In this document: positions 10,297 through 19,204 of the stretch, piece by piece | How the letters are laid out: every line of letters begins with the position of its first letter | Position numbering within the stretch: position 1 is the first letter of the stretch | Assembly: GCA_016874095.1 (NCBI GenBank) | Contig: VGVH01000012.1 | Coordinates: 1-61,526 of the forward strand | Source: Gammaproteobacteria bacterium | GTDB lineage: Bacteria; Pseudomonadota; Gammaproteobacteria; Steroidobacterales; GCA-2729495 | DNA length: 61,526 bases | Direction: 5' to 3' | Notes under the pieces: model-generated | Seen by the model: only the letters and a program-made list of their open reading frames with translations | Databases searched by the model: none | What the model was told of the DNA's origin: nothing | Made by a program: the position numbers and the translations under genes

Positions 10297-11411
10297 CCGG
10301 GACGGCCGTAGCCGTCATCCAGGCTGAATCGCTTCGACACAACCTTCGGGTAGTCCGCAGTCTTGCCCCCGGTTGCCCGGTACTCGCCGTCATCAAGGCC
10401 AATGCCTACGGGCACGGGCTCGTCTCTGCGGCGCGCATCCTCGAAGGCGCCGACGGCTTCGCAGTCGCAAGGCTGGACGAGGCCCTGGTTCTTCGTGCGG
10501 CAGGAATCGCCGGGCGGATCGTCGTGCTGAGCGGGATGTTGTCGACGGACGATGCGAGGTTCGCGGGTACGTCGGATCTCGACGTGGTCGTCCATGACCC
10601 GGTGCAGGTCGATACGCTGGAGCGGGCTGGAGCCGCAGGTCCGCGAAACGTCTGGCTGAAGGTTGACACCGGCATGGGGCGCCTAGGCGTCGAGCCATCC
10701 GCAGTGCCCGGTCTGGTCGCGCGGCTGCGTATTTGTCTGGGTGCCAGCGGCAATTTGCGCCTGATGACGCACCTGGCTTCGGCCGACGATCCCGCCAGCG
10801 ACGTGACCGAGGCACAACTCGCCGTATTCCGCGAGGTGAGGCGAAACTGGCCGGCTGACATCAGCATCGCCAACTCCGCTGCGATTCTTGCGTATCCGGG
10901 CGCACACGAAACTCCGGGCACGGGTGACATTCCGCCTGTGGGGCGCAACTGGGTACGTCCCGGACTCATGCTGTATGGGGCGTCGCCCCTTCCCGACAAG
11001 CCCGCCGCGTCGCTCGGCTTGCGGCCGGCCATGAGTTTCGAGTCGCGACTCATTGCGGTGCGCCCGATGCCCCGCGGGCGTCACGTGGGTTACGGCGGTG
11101 ACTGGACGGCCGGGCGGGACACTGTCGTCGGGGTCGCCGCGGTGGGCTATGCGGACGGCTACCCATGGCACAGTTCACGAGGAACTCCTGTGCTCGTCAA
11201 CGGGAGTCGCGCCAGGGTCATCGGTCGTGTCTCGATGGATCTCATCAGCATCGACCTGACCGGCATCGAAGCCCGGCCGGGAGATCGTGTGGTCCTGTGG
11301 GGCGAGGGCCTGCCGGTTGAAGAAGTCGCGCGTTGCGCCGGCACGATCGCCTATGAACTGCTCGCCGCGATCGGCGCGAGAGTCGTGCGCCAGGTCGATG
11401 ACCGGGCTTGA
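10293..11411 (+). CDS. alr: Alanine racemase, biosynthetic
   Basis: A 372-residue PLP-dependent racemase that makes D-alanine for peptidoglycan. The PLP-binding lysine lies in VIKANAYGHG (Lys35). Other conserved parts are VWLKVDTGMGRLG, the HLASADD loop, VRPGLMLYGASP and the catalytic tyrosine region GYADGYPWHSS. It starts with GTG at 10293 in a GTGA overlap with the dnaB stop. The dnaB-alr order is conserved in gammaproteobacteria. It converges on the FHA gene with a 6-base gap. Confidence 0.95.
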   Translation: MTGTAVAVIQAESLRHNLRVVRSLAPGCPVLAVIKANAYGHGLVSAARILEGADGFAVARLDEALVLRAAGIAGRIVVLSGMLSTDDARFAGTSDLDVVVHDPVQVDTLERAGAAGPRNVWLKVDTGMGRLGVEPSAVPGLVARLRICLGASGNLRLMTHLASADDPASDVTEAQLAVFREVRRNWPADISIANSAAILAYPGAHETPGTGDIPPVGRNWVRPGLMLYGASPLPDKPAASLGLRPAMSFESRLIAVRPMPRGRHVGYGGDWTAGRDTVVGVAAVGYADGYPWHSSRGTPVLVNGSRARVIGRVSMDLISIDLTGIEARPGDRVVLWGEGLPVEEVARCAGTIAYELLAAIGARVVRQVDDRA

Positions 11412-11417
11412 GCGTCG

Positions 11418-12107
11418 CTAGTTGACGAAGAATCCCATCTTGATGCCGATGAGATCGATGACGTCATTGTCATTGAGCCGGCGGGCCTGCCCGCCTACCG
11501 GTTCCCCGTTCAGCCGCGGTGGCTCGCGGCCTGGGGCATTCTCCACCTGGACGAGGTGGTAACCATCGCCACGGCGCGTGATCGCGATGACCTGGACACC
11601 CGGCTGGCCCATCGTCGAGAGCGCCTTGTTGAGCGGGAGTTCCTTGCCGGCAAACTTGCCGTTCAGGACCTGGATCTTTGCGCCAGCCGCTGCGCCTCCG
11701 GTGCGTTCAACGGCCCGGCCGTCATTCATGCCGGCATTCGCCGGAACGCCGGTCGAGCCAATGTCGGACTTCGACAGCACCATCGTCTGGGCGAACTCGT
11801 CCTGGTCTTCGCCGTCCGCCGCACCGTCGACGAAGCGCAGTTGGTGGCGACCCACGGTGACCACGTCGCCGTGCTGCAGGGCGTGCTTCTTGATCAGCTT
11901 GCCATTGACGTACGTGCCATTGGTGCTGTTCAGATCCTCGAGGAAGGAGTCGTTCAGGATATTGATGATCAGCGAGTGATGCCCGCTGACGGTCGGGTTG
12001 TCGATGCGGACGTCGTTGTCCGGGAGGCGGCCTACCGTGTACCGCTCCTTCATCATGTTGTATTCAGCCAGGACCTGGTTGTCGAGACTGAGGATGAGTC
12101 GCGCCAT
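11418..12107 (-). CDS. FHA domain-containing protein
   Basis: A 229-residue cytosolic protein with a clear N-terminal forkhead-associated domain: RYTVGRLPDNDVRIDNPTVS followed by HH and LEDLNSTNGTYVNG (about 23-75). These cover the phosphothreonine-binding Gly-Arg, Ser-x-x-His and Asn positions. The C-terminal part (about 145-229) looks like a second, more degenerate FHA fold with RLNGEPVGGQ and NDNDVIDLIG. FHA domains read the output of Ser/Thr kinases. It is last in the kinase-phosphatase-FHA group, 9 bases after the phosphatase stop, so it probably acts as a phospho-target adaptor of that system. Confidence 0.87.
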   Translation of the reverse strand: MARLILSLDNQVLAEYNMMKERYTVGRLPDNDVRIDNPTVSGHHSLIINILNDSFLEDLNSTNGTYVNGKLIKKHALQHGDVVTVGRHQLRFVDGAADGEDQDEFAQTMVLSKSDIGSTGVPANAGMNDGRAVERTGGAAAGAKIQVLNGKFAGKELPLNKALSTMGQPGVQVIAITRRGDGYHLVQVENAPGREPPRLNGEPVGGQARRLNDNDVIDLIGIKMGFFVN

Positions 12108-12116
12108 AACCCTCCG

Positions 12117-12941
12117 CTACCTGAAAAGGCTTCGTACCCTGCCCACAAGTCCCTTACGAGCCGGAAACGGCTCCAGTACCTGGGCCAGGATCACGGAGAC
12201 GTTGTCCTTGCCCCCGTGGTCGTTGCTGAGTTTTATCAGCTGCTGACCAGCGGTCTGAAGACTAGCACTAAAAGTGCTGATCGTTAGGTGAATATCCTCG
12301 TCCTCGACCATGTCCGGGAGGCCGTCGGAGCACAGCAGGTACACGTCATCAGGCAAAGCCTCGTCCTCCTGCACCTCGACCAGCACGGCAGCTTCGACCC
12401 CGAGCGCGCGGGTCACGTAGTTTCGGTTGGTGGAGCGGGCTGCTTCCTCCTGCGTGTAGTAGCCGCGGTCTACCAGTTCCTGCAGCAAAGAGTGATCCAT
12501 GGTCAGCTGTTCGAGCCGGCCCTTGCGGAGCCTGTAAATTCGTGAATCCCCGACGTGTGCCAGGGACACGCGATTGTCGTAGAAAAGACAGGCCACTATC
12601 GTGGTGCCCATGCCGGCACACTGCGGCTGACTGCGGGCGGTCTGGTTGATGATCTTGTTCGCGCGAGCGACGGCGTCCCGCAGGACGATCGTCTGGCGCA
12701 TCAGGCGGGTCTCCGGATCAAGTGCTTCACGGCGCTCGCGCTGGCAGGCCTCGCCGACAAAGTCGAGGATTGTTCTGACGGCTATGCCACTGGCGACTTC
12801 GCCCGCGTTGTAGCCGCCCATGCCGTCGGCCAGCACCAGCAGGCCGGCGTCGAGGTTCGTGCCTATGGCATCCTCGTTGTGCTCCCGTACCCGCCCGGTG
12901 TCGGTCAGTTGTACGGCAGAAAACTTGCTGCGGAGGCTCAT
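12117..12941 (-). CDS. PP2C-family serine/threonine phosphatase
   Basis: A 274-residue metal-dependent phosphatase of the Stp/PppA type, which reverses Ser/Thr phosphorylation. PP2C motifs are intact: REHNEDAIG, VLADGMGGYNAGE, GMGTTIVA, HVGDSRIYRL, LLCSDGLPDMVEDE and GKDNVSVILA. These supply the metal-binding aspartates. The ATG at 12941 overlaps the stop of the upstream kinase frame (ATGA), so translation was probably coupled to the kinase. An upstream in-frame start would add 11 residues without conserved sequence. Because the kinase has lost its N-lobe, this phosphatase may now act on substrates of another kinase or none. Confidence 0.92.
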   Translation of the reverse strand: MSLRSKFSAVQLTDTGRVREHNEDAIGTNLDAGLLVLADGMGGYNAGEVASGIAVRTILDFVGEACQRERREALDPETRLMRQTIVLRDAVARANKIINQTARSQPQCAGMGTTIVACLFYDNRVSLAHVGDSRIYRLRKGRLEQLTMDHSLLQELVDRGYYTQEEAARSTNRNYVTRALGVEAAVLVEVQEDEALPDDVYLLCSDGLPDMVEDEDIHLTISTFSASLQTAGQQLIKLSNDHGGKDNVSVILAQVLEPFPARKGLVGRVRSLFR

Positions 12942-13579
12942 GACGCAGCCGCGGCTCCGAGGCTGGCCCCGCATTCCGGCAGGGCGGTTGCCATAGAACG
13001 CCAGCTGGGGAATCTGTCCGCAGGACCCGTGGCGAGCGCCTGGTCCGGCAACGAGTCGACACTCCGCGGGAGCTCATCGCGCATCAGCCGCACCGATTCA
13101 TGCCGCTCGTGGGCGATTTCCTGCATGAGCTTCGGAATCGAATCCGCGCGGAGCGGTGCGTATCCGTTCAGGCGCTGGTAAGGCGTAATACCGAGGGAGA
13201 ACAGATCCGATTGGCCGGTCACGTTTGTACCCGCCAGTTGTTCCGGCGACATGTATGAGGGTGTTCCGAGGATGATGCCGGTTTTCGTGCGGCTTGTGTC
13301 CGTCAGTCGCGCGATGCCGAAATCCGTGATCTTGAAGGAGTCGGTGCCACGATCGTACATCATGTTTGCCGGCTTTATGTCCCGGTGGACGACGTGCTGG
13401 CCGTGGGCATAGTTGAGCCCCTCGGCAGCGCGGGCCATCAGCTCGCGGGCGGTTTTCAGCGGCAGCAGCTGTCCTTGCTGGGCGCAGTGGCTGAGCGGCT
13501 TGTCCTGGAAGTATTCCATGGCCAGATAGGCAACAGAACCGTCTTCGCCGGCGTCATATGCGCCGATTGGTGTCTTCAT
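12938..13579 (-). pseudogene. Ser/Thr protein kinase, C-lobe only (truncated)
   Basis: From the ATG at 13579 the frame gives 213 residues matching a Hanks-type kinase from just before the hinge: AYDAGEDGSVAYLAMEYF, the catalytic loop VVHRDIKPANMM, the metal-binding TDFGIARL, the activation segment GTPSYMSPEQLAG and the F-helix SDLFSLGI. The whole N-lobe is missing: there is no glycine-rich loop, no ATP-anchoring lysine and no alpha-C glutamate. Positions usually conserved as LYQLLTG.LPF read PYQRLNGYAPL, suggesting further drift. It is therefore probably an inactive remnant, though the frame stays open and still overlaps the PP2C start. Family and order (kinase-PP2C-FHA) fit a proteobacterial signalling operon. 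Confidence 0.75.
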
Positions 13580-13940
13580 GCCTTCACCGCCGCGGGCTTC
13601 GACACTGAGAGTGAGCACGACGATCGGGCCGTGCGCACGTTCTGACACTTGAGAGTCCCCATCGAGCAGGGCGCGAGCACTGATGTGGGTGCCGCGCGTC
13701 GTGTCGTGAAAACGCAGGAGCAGCGTCGAATCGGCCCCGGTGGCACAGGTCTTGTCGCCCCAGGAGAGCCTTCCGTTTGTCAGTACGGGCCTGGAGACCC
13801 TGGAGAAAGGCATGCAGGGCGTTATCGGTCGGGGATGCGACGGGCGGGAGCGCGAGCGCGATGCCCAAGACGACGATGGCAAGCAGGCTCTGCCCGGGCC
13901 GGCCCGGCTGCCCTGGGTGAATCTGTCCCACGAACGCATT
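13580..13940 (-). pseudogene. Decayed reading frame upstream of kinase remnant, possibly FecR-like secreted protein
   Basis: The kinase frame stays open upstream to 13939 but encodes no kinase N-lobe. About residues 53-120 of this extension include NGRLSWGDKTCATGADSTLL and LRFHDTTRG, which resemble the 'GD-x-x-x-TGADS-x-x-LRF-D' pattern of FecR-type domains. A different minus-strand frame at 13833-13889 encodes a signal-peptide-like stretch (LLAIVVLGIALALPPVASP). One frameshift near 13791 would join the two into a secreted FecR-like protein whose 3' end was deleted into the kinase. The FecR assignment is tentative; the absence of the N-lobe and the frame discontinuity are visible directly. 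Confidence 0.4.
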
Positions 13941-14058
13941 TCGACATAGTATCCGTAGCGGATAAGGCGGAATGCAAACAGGGTAGGTTTTCACCCGGCT
14001 GCGACGCCTGAACCCGTCGTCGCTCACGCCGCAACCGAGAACAGGATCACATCGCGCC

Positions 14059-15414
14059 ATGGCACGCAGCCAGCCCGTCTACATCTGCTCGAAATGCGGC
14101 GGCGCCAGCGTGAAATGGCAAGGCCAATGCCCGGTCTGTGGCGAGTGGAATTGCCTCGAAGTCGCCGTGCGTCCAGACCCGGCTGCGACCCGACTGGCCG
14201 CTCAAGCGACAGCTCCGCGGCTGGGTGAGGTCGCCCCGTCCCCGCAGGAGCGGACAGCAAGTGGCTTCGCGGAGTTCGACCGCGTACTTGGTGGCGGCCT
14301 CGTCAGCGGATCCGTTGTGCTCGTCGGTGGTGTACCGGGCATCGGCAAGTCGACGTTGCTTCTGCAGGTCGCTGCGGCCGTGGGTTCCGCATGTCCGACG
14401 CTCTATGTGAGCGGCGAGGAATCGTCAGAGCAGGTTGCCATGCGTGCGCGACGCCTCGGTGTCGATACTTCGGCCGTGCGCGTACTCGCAGCTTCGCTGG
14501 TCGAGGATGTCATCGCAGCGGCTCGTTCGATCGGCGCGAGATGCCTCATCATCGATTCGATCCAGACCATGGGGAGCGAGCTGCAGCCGTCGGCTCCCGG
14601 ATCGCCCAATCAGCTGCGCGATTCGGCGACGCGCCTGATCCAGTTCGCCAAGTCCACCGGTACGGCAGTGATCCTGATCGGCCATGTAACGAAGGAGGGC
14701 CTCATAGCCGGTCCCCGCCTGCTCGAGCACATGGTCGATGCGGTGCTGTACTTCGAGGATGACAACAGCAGCCGCTACCGGCTGCTGCGTTCAGTGAAGA
14801 ACCGGTTCGGTGCTGCCAACGAGCTGGGCGTGTTTGCGATGGACAGCGACGGTCTCAAGGAAGTTCGCAACCCCTCCGCGATCTTCCTTTCCCGTCACGA
14901 GGAGCAGGTGGCGGGCAGCATCGTCACGGCTTTGCATCAGGGAACGCGGCCGCTGCTCATCGAGGTGCAGGCGCTTACCGATCGGGGCGGCGGCGGGCCA
15001 GGCCGACGGCTCGCAGTCGGGCTCGATCAGGGGCGGCTGGCGCTGCTGCTCGCGGTTCTCCATCGCCACGCCGGCATGCGGACCCACGAGGATGACGTCT
15101 TCATCAATGTCGTCGGCGGTGTCAGGGTCACGGAAACGGCTGCTGACCTTGCGGTAGTCGCGGCACTGGTCTCGAGTCTCGACGGCAGACCTGTCCGGCG
15201 GGATCTGGTCGTTTTCGCCGAAATCGGCCTCGGCGGTGAACTGCGGCCGGTTCCATACGGGGAGGAGCGCCTGCGAGAAGCTGCGAAGCTAGGCTTCCGG
15301 CATGCCGTGGTGGCATCGGCGAACCGGCCGCGACGGCCGCTCGCGGGTGTCGAGGTAATCGCCGCGGCGCGGCTGCGCGATGCCCTTGATGCGATCCGGG
15401 AGCGGGGATCCTGA
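14059..15414 (+). CDS. radA: DNA repair protein RadA
   Basis: A 451-residue RecA-related ATPase that promotes branch migration of recombination intermediates. It has the N-terminal four-cysteine zinc finger (Cys10, 13, 24, 27; YICSKCGG...CPVCGEW). Walker A is GGVPGIGKSTLLLQ, followed by the RadA-specific KNRFGAANELGVF. The C-terminal Lon-like (S16 fold) domain has EDDVFINVVGGVRV and AEIGLGGELRPV. Length is normal. It converges with the CNNM/CorC-type gene; the two stops sit symmetrically in a small inverted repeat. Confidence 0.96.
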   Translation: MARSQPVYICSKCGGASVKWQGQCPVCGEWNCLEVAVRPDPAATRLAAQATAPRLGEVAPSPQERTASGFAEFDRVLGGGLVSGSVVLVGGVPGIGKSTLLLQVAAAVGSACPTLYVSGEESSEQVAMRARRLGVDTSAVRVLAASLVEDVIAAARSIGARCLIIDSIQTMGSELQPSAPGSPNQLRDSATRLIQFAKSTGTAVILIGHVTKEGLIAGPRLLEHMVDAVLYFEDDNSSRYRLLRSVKNRFGAANELGVFAMDSDGLKEVRNPSAIFLSRHEEQVAGSIVTALHQGTRPLLIEVQALTDRGGGGPGRRLAVGLDQGRLALLLAVLHRHAGMRTHEDDVFINVVGGVRVTETAADLAVVAALVSSLDGRPVRRDLVVFAEIGLGGELRPVPYGEERLREAAKLGFRHAVVASANRPRRPLAGVEVIAAARLRDALDAIRERGS

Positions 15415-15426
15415 CGGCGATCAGGA
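15409..15426. terminator. Small inverted repeat holding both convergent stop codons
   Basis: TCCTGA, a 6-base loop, and TCAGGA form a perfect 6-bp inverted repeat. It contains the radA TGA (15412-15414) and, on the other strand, the TGA of the CNNM/CorC-type gene (15421-15423). No T-tract follows, so it is at best a weak bidirectional stop. Confidence 0.25.
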
Positions 15427-16725
15427 CGTTCCCTGCGACGATTCTGCGGCCGGTGCCGATGGTTCCCTGATCCTCACGGACTGAACCAGGTTCCCGCTCG
15501 TCTCGATGATCTCGATGGCGTACTCGTTGAGCATGACGCCTGTCCCGGCGCGGGGAATCGTTTCCAGCTTCTCGAGGATCAGTCCGTTCAGTGTCTTCGG
15601 ACCGTCCGTCGGCAGTTTCCAGTTCATCATCCGGTTGAGCACGCGGATGTTTGCACCGGCATCGACGACGTAACTGCCGGTCGATTCATCGCGCCGCGGT
15701 CGCAGGTCGTCGGCTTCCGGTTCGCTGGTGAACTCGCCGACGATTTCCTCGAGCAGGTCCTCGAGCGTCACGATGCCCTGTATGTCGCCGTATTCGTCGA
15801 CGACAAAGCCCGTGCGCTGCCGGCTGCGCTGGAACTGCACCAGCTGCTTGTTGAGCGGCGTTCCCTCCGGAACGAAATACGGCTCATCTAGCAGGGTCTC
15901 GAGCTGTTGGCTGGTCAGCGGCGCATCGGCCGGCATTTGCACCACGCGCTTGACGTGCAGGACGCCGATTATGTTGTCGATTGCTTCGCGATACACGGGA
16001 AGCCGCGTGTAGCCACTCGATCGAATGACGTCGAGGATGTGATTCCAGTCGTCGTCCAGGTCAATGCCGGTCACGTCGTTCTGCGGGATCATGATGTCGT
16101 CGACGGTGATTTCGCCGAGCTCCATCACCCGCATCATGATTTCGTAGCGCTTGCGCGGAAGCAGGGCACCCGACTCCGCGAGGATGGTGCGCAGTTCCTC
16201 CATGGTCAGGTTGTGCGATGCTCCGCCCTCCGGGCGCACGCCAAAGATGCGCAACAGGGCGTTCGAGATCAGGGTCATCAGTCGGACCGACCAGCTGATC
16301 GGTGCGAGATAGCGCAGCACGAAGTGATAGACCCAGGCGCCTGGAAACGCCAGCTTCTCCGGGTGCAAGGCTCCAAGGGTCTTCGGCGTCACTTCGCCGA
16401 AGATCAGCAGCAGCGCCGTCGTGACCACGGTACCTACCGCCACAGCCGTCGTACCGCCGATTTTCAATGCGGCGAGCGTGATCAACGAAGCAACGGCCGC
16501 ATTGATGAGGTTGTTGCCGAAAAGAATGACGCCGATCAGCCGGTCTGGCCGTTTGAGCAGCTGTTCCGCGAGTTTCGCGCCCCGGTGGCCGCTCTTGGCG
16601 AGGTGCCGCAGCCGGTAGCGGTTGAGCGACATGAGGGCCGTCTCCGTGCCGGAGAAGAAGGCCGAGCAGAACAGGAGTATGGCTAGTGCCAGCAGCAGGC
16701 TGCCAAGCGAGATGTCGTCGCTCAA
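15421..16725 (-). CDS. CNNM/CorC-HlyC family transporter with CBS pair (YfjD-like)
   Basis: A 434-residue inner-membrane protein. An N-terminal DUF21 transmembrane domain (about 1-190) begins with LLLALAILLFCSAFFSGTET and contains VTPKTLGALHPEK. Two CBS motifs follow (about 195-330, MIPQNDVTGIDLDDDW and GYTRLPVYR; then DEYGDIQGIVTLEDLLEEIVG), then a C-terminal CorC/HlyC domain. Relatives are linked to magnesium or cobalt handling, but the substrate here is unknown. I chose the TTG at 16725, just before the first membrane helix; longer frames add sequence without membrane character that runs towards ffh. Confidence 0.86.
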   Translation of the reverse strand: MSDDISLGSLLLALAILLFCSAFFSGTETALMSLNRYRLRHLAKSGHRGAKLAEQLLKRPDRLIGVILFGNNLINAAVASLITLAALKIGGTTAVAVGTVVTTALLLIFGEVTPKTLGALHPEKLAFPGAWVYHFVLRYLAPISWSVRLMTLISNALLRIFGVRPEGGASHNLTMEELRTILAESGALLPRKRYEIMMRVMELGEITVDDIMIPQNDVTGIDLDDDWNHILDVIRSSGYTRLPVYREAIDNIIGVLHVKRVVQMPADAPLTSQQLETLLDEPYFVPEGTPLNKQLVQFQRSRQRTGFVVDEYGDIQGIVTLEDLLEEIVGEFTSEPEADDLRPRRDESTGSYVVDAGANIRVLNRMMNWKLPTDGPKTLNGLILEKLETIPRAGTGVMLNEYAIEIIETSGNLVQSVRIREPSAPAAESSQGTS

Positions 16726-16892
16726 CGCAGGAATGATCCGGTGGCGATCAGGCAGGCCATCGTTGCGGACGACGGCTGTGGCTGTCAAGGAACGGTGAAG
16801 GTCGTGAGCCGGCTCACGCGCGATTCCCGCGCTGATATGCGGATAAAATGTCGGCTCGACCCACGGCAAGTACCAGAAACCGGCATCTGACT

Positions 16893-18254
16893 GTGTTCGC
16901 CAACCTGACCAGCCGCCTGCGCGAAGTAACCGACCGCATGAGGGGTCGTGGTCGTCTGACCGACGAGAACATCCAGGAGGCGGTGCGGGATGTCCGCAGG
17001 GCGCTCATCGAGGCGGACGTGGCAATCGGGGTCGTTCGGGACTTCGTCGAACGTGTGCAGAACCGCGCCACGGGACAGGAAATCAATCGCAGCCTGACGC
17101 CGGGCCAGGCGTTCGTCGGCATCGTGAGCGATGAATTGACCACGGCGCTCGGCAGGGAGCCGAGCCCGCTGAACCTGCGTCACCAGCCGCCGGTGCCGAT
17201 CCTGATGGTGGGACTGCAGGGAGGTGGCAAGACCACCACGACCGGCAAGCTCGCGCTGCACCTCAAGGAACGGGAGTCGCGGCGACCTATGGTCGTGAGC
17301 CTCGATACGCGTCGTCCGGCGGCGATGCTCCAGCTGGAGACGCTGGCAGCCCAGATCGGTGTTCGCTGTGCCCCAGCCAGTCCGGAGGAGTCTCCGCTCG
17401 ACATTGTCCGGCGCACGCTGGAGCTGGCGCGGCGGGAGCAGGCCGATGTCGTCGTATTCGATACGGCAGGCCGAACCCGGCTCGAGGACGACCTGCTTGC
17501 GGAGTTGCGCGAGCTGCATGGCCTGATCGATCCGGCCGATACGTTGTTCGTGCTCGACAGCATGGCCGGACAGGATGCTGTCAACGCGGCCAGGGCGTTT
17601 GCCGACGCGCTGCCGCTGACCGGTGTGGTGCTGACGAAGACGGACGGCGACGCACGGGGGGGTGCCGCCTTGTCGGTGCGTGCGGTGACCGGGCAACCGA
17701 TCAAGTTCGTCGGCACCGGCGAGAAAGTCACGGCGCTCGAGGCGTTTCACCCGCAGCGCATGGCTTCCCGCATCCTCGGTATGGGCGACGTGGTCGGCCT
17801 GGTCGAGGAAATCAGCCAGCAGGTCGATCGGGAGCAGGCGGCTCGGCTGGCGCGGCGAGTCGGGCAGGGCAGCGGTTTCGACCTCACCGACTTGCGCGAC
17901 CAGTTGCTGCAGATGACGAGCATGGGCGGTATCGAGAACCTGCTCGGCAAGCTGCCGTTGCCGGGTGGTGTGCCGGCGGACAAGCTGGCCGGTCAGATGG
18001 ATCCCAGGATGCTGCGCCGGCAGGTGGGGATCATCAATTCCATGACCCCGGGTGAGCGAAAATTTCCCAAGACAATCAATGGCTCGCGACGACAGCGGAT
18101 CGCCGCCGGCGCGGGCGTAGGCGTACCGGAAGTCAATCGGTTGCTGCGCCAGCACGACCAGATGCAGCGGGTCATGAAAAAGGTCAGCAAGGGCGGCATG
18201 CAGAAATTCCTGCGCAGCCTGCCCCGCGGCGGTGGCGGATTCCCGGGCCGCTAG
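16893..18254 (+). CDS. ffh: Signal recognition particle protein Ffh
   Basis: The SRP GTPase, which binds signal sequences and 4.5S RNA and docks with FtsY. Order: N-domain (VFANLTSRLREVTDRMRG), G-domain with GLQGGGKTTTTGKLA (about 108-122), DTAGRTRLEDDL and TKTDGDARGG, then the methionine-rich M-domain with KKVSKGGMQKFLRSL. Starting at the GTG at 16893 gives 453 residues, the same as E. coli Ffh. Several methionines of the M-domain are conserved. The matching RNA gene, ffs, is at about 41.9 kb in this window. Confidence 0.96.
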   Translation: MFANLTSRLREVTDRMRGRGRLTDENIQEAVRDVRRALIEADVAIGVVRDFVERVQNRATGQEINRSLTPGQAFVGIVSDELTTALGREPSPLNLRHQPPVPILMVGLQGGGKTTTTGKLALHLKERESRRPMVVSLDTRRPAAMLQLETLAAQIGVRCAPASPEESPLDIVRRTLELARREQADVVVFDTAGRTRLEDDLLAELRELHGLIDPADTLFVLDSMAGQDAVNAARAFADALPLTGVVLTKTDGDARGGAALSVRAVTGQPIKFVGTGEKVTALEAFHPQRMASRILGMGDVVGLVEEISQQVDREQAARLARRVGQGSGFDLTDLRDQLLQMTSMGGIENLLGKLPLPGGVPADKLAGQMDPRMLRRQVGIINSMTPGERKFPKTINGSRRQRIAAGAGVGVPEVNRLLRQHDQMQRVMKKVSKGGMQKFLRSLPRGGGGFPGR

Positions 18255-18391
18255 CGGCGTCCTTCCCGGCACCTGGCCAGCCAGACAGCCGCCCGGGGCT
18301 GGGCAGCACCGTCATTGTCCAGTAAAATCCGCCGTTTACATCGCGGGCCCTTGGTTTTCGGGGGTCCCTCGCAAGCAGGAATCTTTTCTCT

Positions 18392-18652
18392 ATGGTGACT
18401 ATCCGACTCAGCCGCGGCGGCACGATCAAGCGGCCGTTCTACCACATCGTCGCAACAGATCATCGCAACCGCCGCGACGGCCGCTATCTCGAGCGGCTTG
18501 GATTCTTCAATCCGATTGCTGCCGGAAAGGACACGCGGTTCCAGGTGGACCTCGGTCGCGTGGAGTATTGGGTCGGAAAGGGTGCGCAGGTTTCGCAGCG
18601 TGTCAGCGACCTGATCGCTACCCGCCGCGAGGGCCAGGCCGCAGCCGCCTGA
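18392..18652 (+). CDS. rpsP: 30S ribosomal protein S16
   Basis: An 86-residue S16, beginning MVTIRLSRGGTIKRPFYHIV and containing RDGRYLERLGFFNP and VEYWVGKGAQVSQRV, all typical. It starts the conserved rpsP-rimM-trmD-rplS operon. The 137-base gap from ffh probably carries its promoter, with TTGTCC near 18317 as a possible -35; this is not certain. Confidence 0.97.
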   Translation: MVTIRLSRGGTIKRPFYHIVATDHRNRRDGRYLERLGFFNPIAAGKDTRFQVDLGRVEYWVGKGAQVSQRVSDLIATRREGQAAAA

Positions 18653-18677
18653 GGCCCGGTCACCGGTCAGCCGGATC

Positions 18678-19181
18678 GTGAGCGACGCCGAACGACTCGT
18701 CGCGGTAGGACGAATCACCGGCGTTTTCGGAGTCAGGGGCTGGGTTCGCGTGTACTCGTACACCCAGCCACTGGAGAACATCCTGGAGTATGGGCCGTGG
18801 TTGCTCGGCGGTGATCCCCAGAGGGCATTCGCGGTAGTCGACGGTCAGGTACACGGAAAGGGAATCGTTGCCCGCCTCGCGGGTATCGACGATCGAGATC
18901 TGGCGCGAGGCCTGATCGGTGCCGAAATCGCGGTGCCGCGCTCCCGCCTCGGAGGGACTTCGGAATCGGAATTCTTCTGGTCTGATCTCATCGGGCTGGA
19001 GGTGGTGAATTTGGCGGGGGCAAGCCTCGGCACCGTCAGCGAACTGATGGAGACAGGCGGCAACGACGTGCTGGTGCTCAGCGGCGAGAAACGCAGGCTG
19101 GTGCCCTTCACCCGGCGGGTGGTACAGGCGGTTGATCTTGCGTCGCGAAGGATAGACGTCGATTGGGACGCTGATTTCTGA
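18678..19181 (+). CDS. rimM: Ribosome maturation factor RimM
   Basis: A 167-residue protein that assists late 30S assembly around S19 and the 16S rRNA head. The N-terminal RimM beta-barrel has VAVGRITGVFGVRGWVRVYS; the C-terminal PRC-barrel has FFWSDLIGLEVVN and LVPFTRRVVQAVDL. It starts with GTG at 18678 and sits 25 bases after rpsP and 23 before trmD in the classic operon. Confidence 0.95.
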   Translation: MSDAERLVAVGRITGVFGVRGWVRVYSYTQPLENILEYGPWLLGGDPQRAFAVVDGQVHGKGIVARLAGIDDRDLARGLIGAEIAVPRSRLGGTSESEFFWSDLIGLEVVNLAGASLGTVSELMETGGNDVLVLSGEKRRLVPFTRRVVQAVDLASRRIDVDWDADF

Positions 19182-19204
19182 GGATTCGAGGAGGGCAGGG
19201 TGTC

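Noticed and set aside
16785-18272. 495-codon open frame antisense to ffh
   Set aside because: It mirrors a fully conserved ffh gene in a GC-rich genome; its translation is low-complexity Arg/His/Gln with no domain signature.
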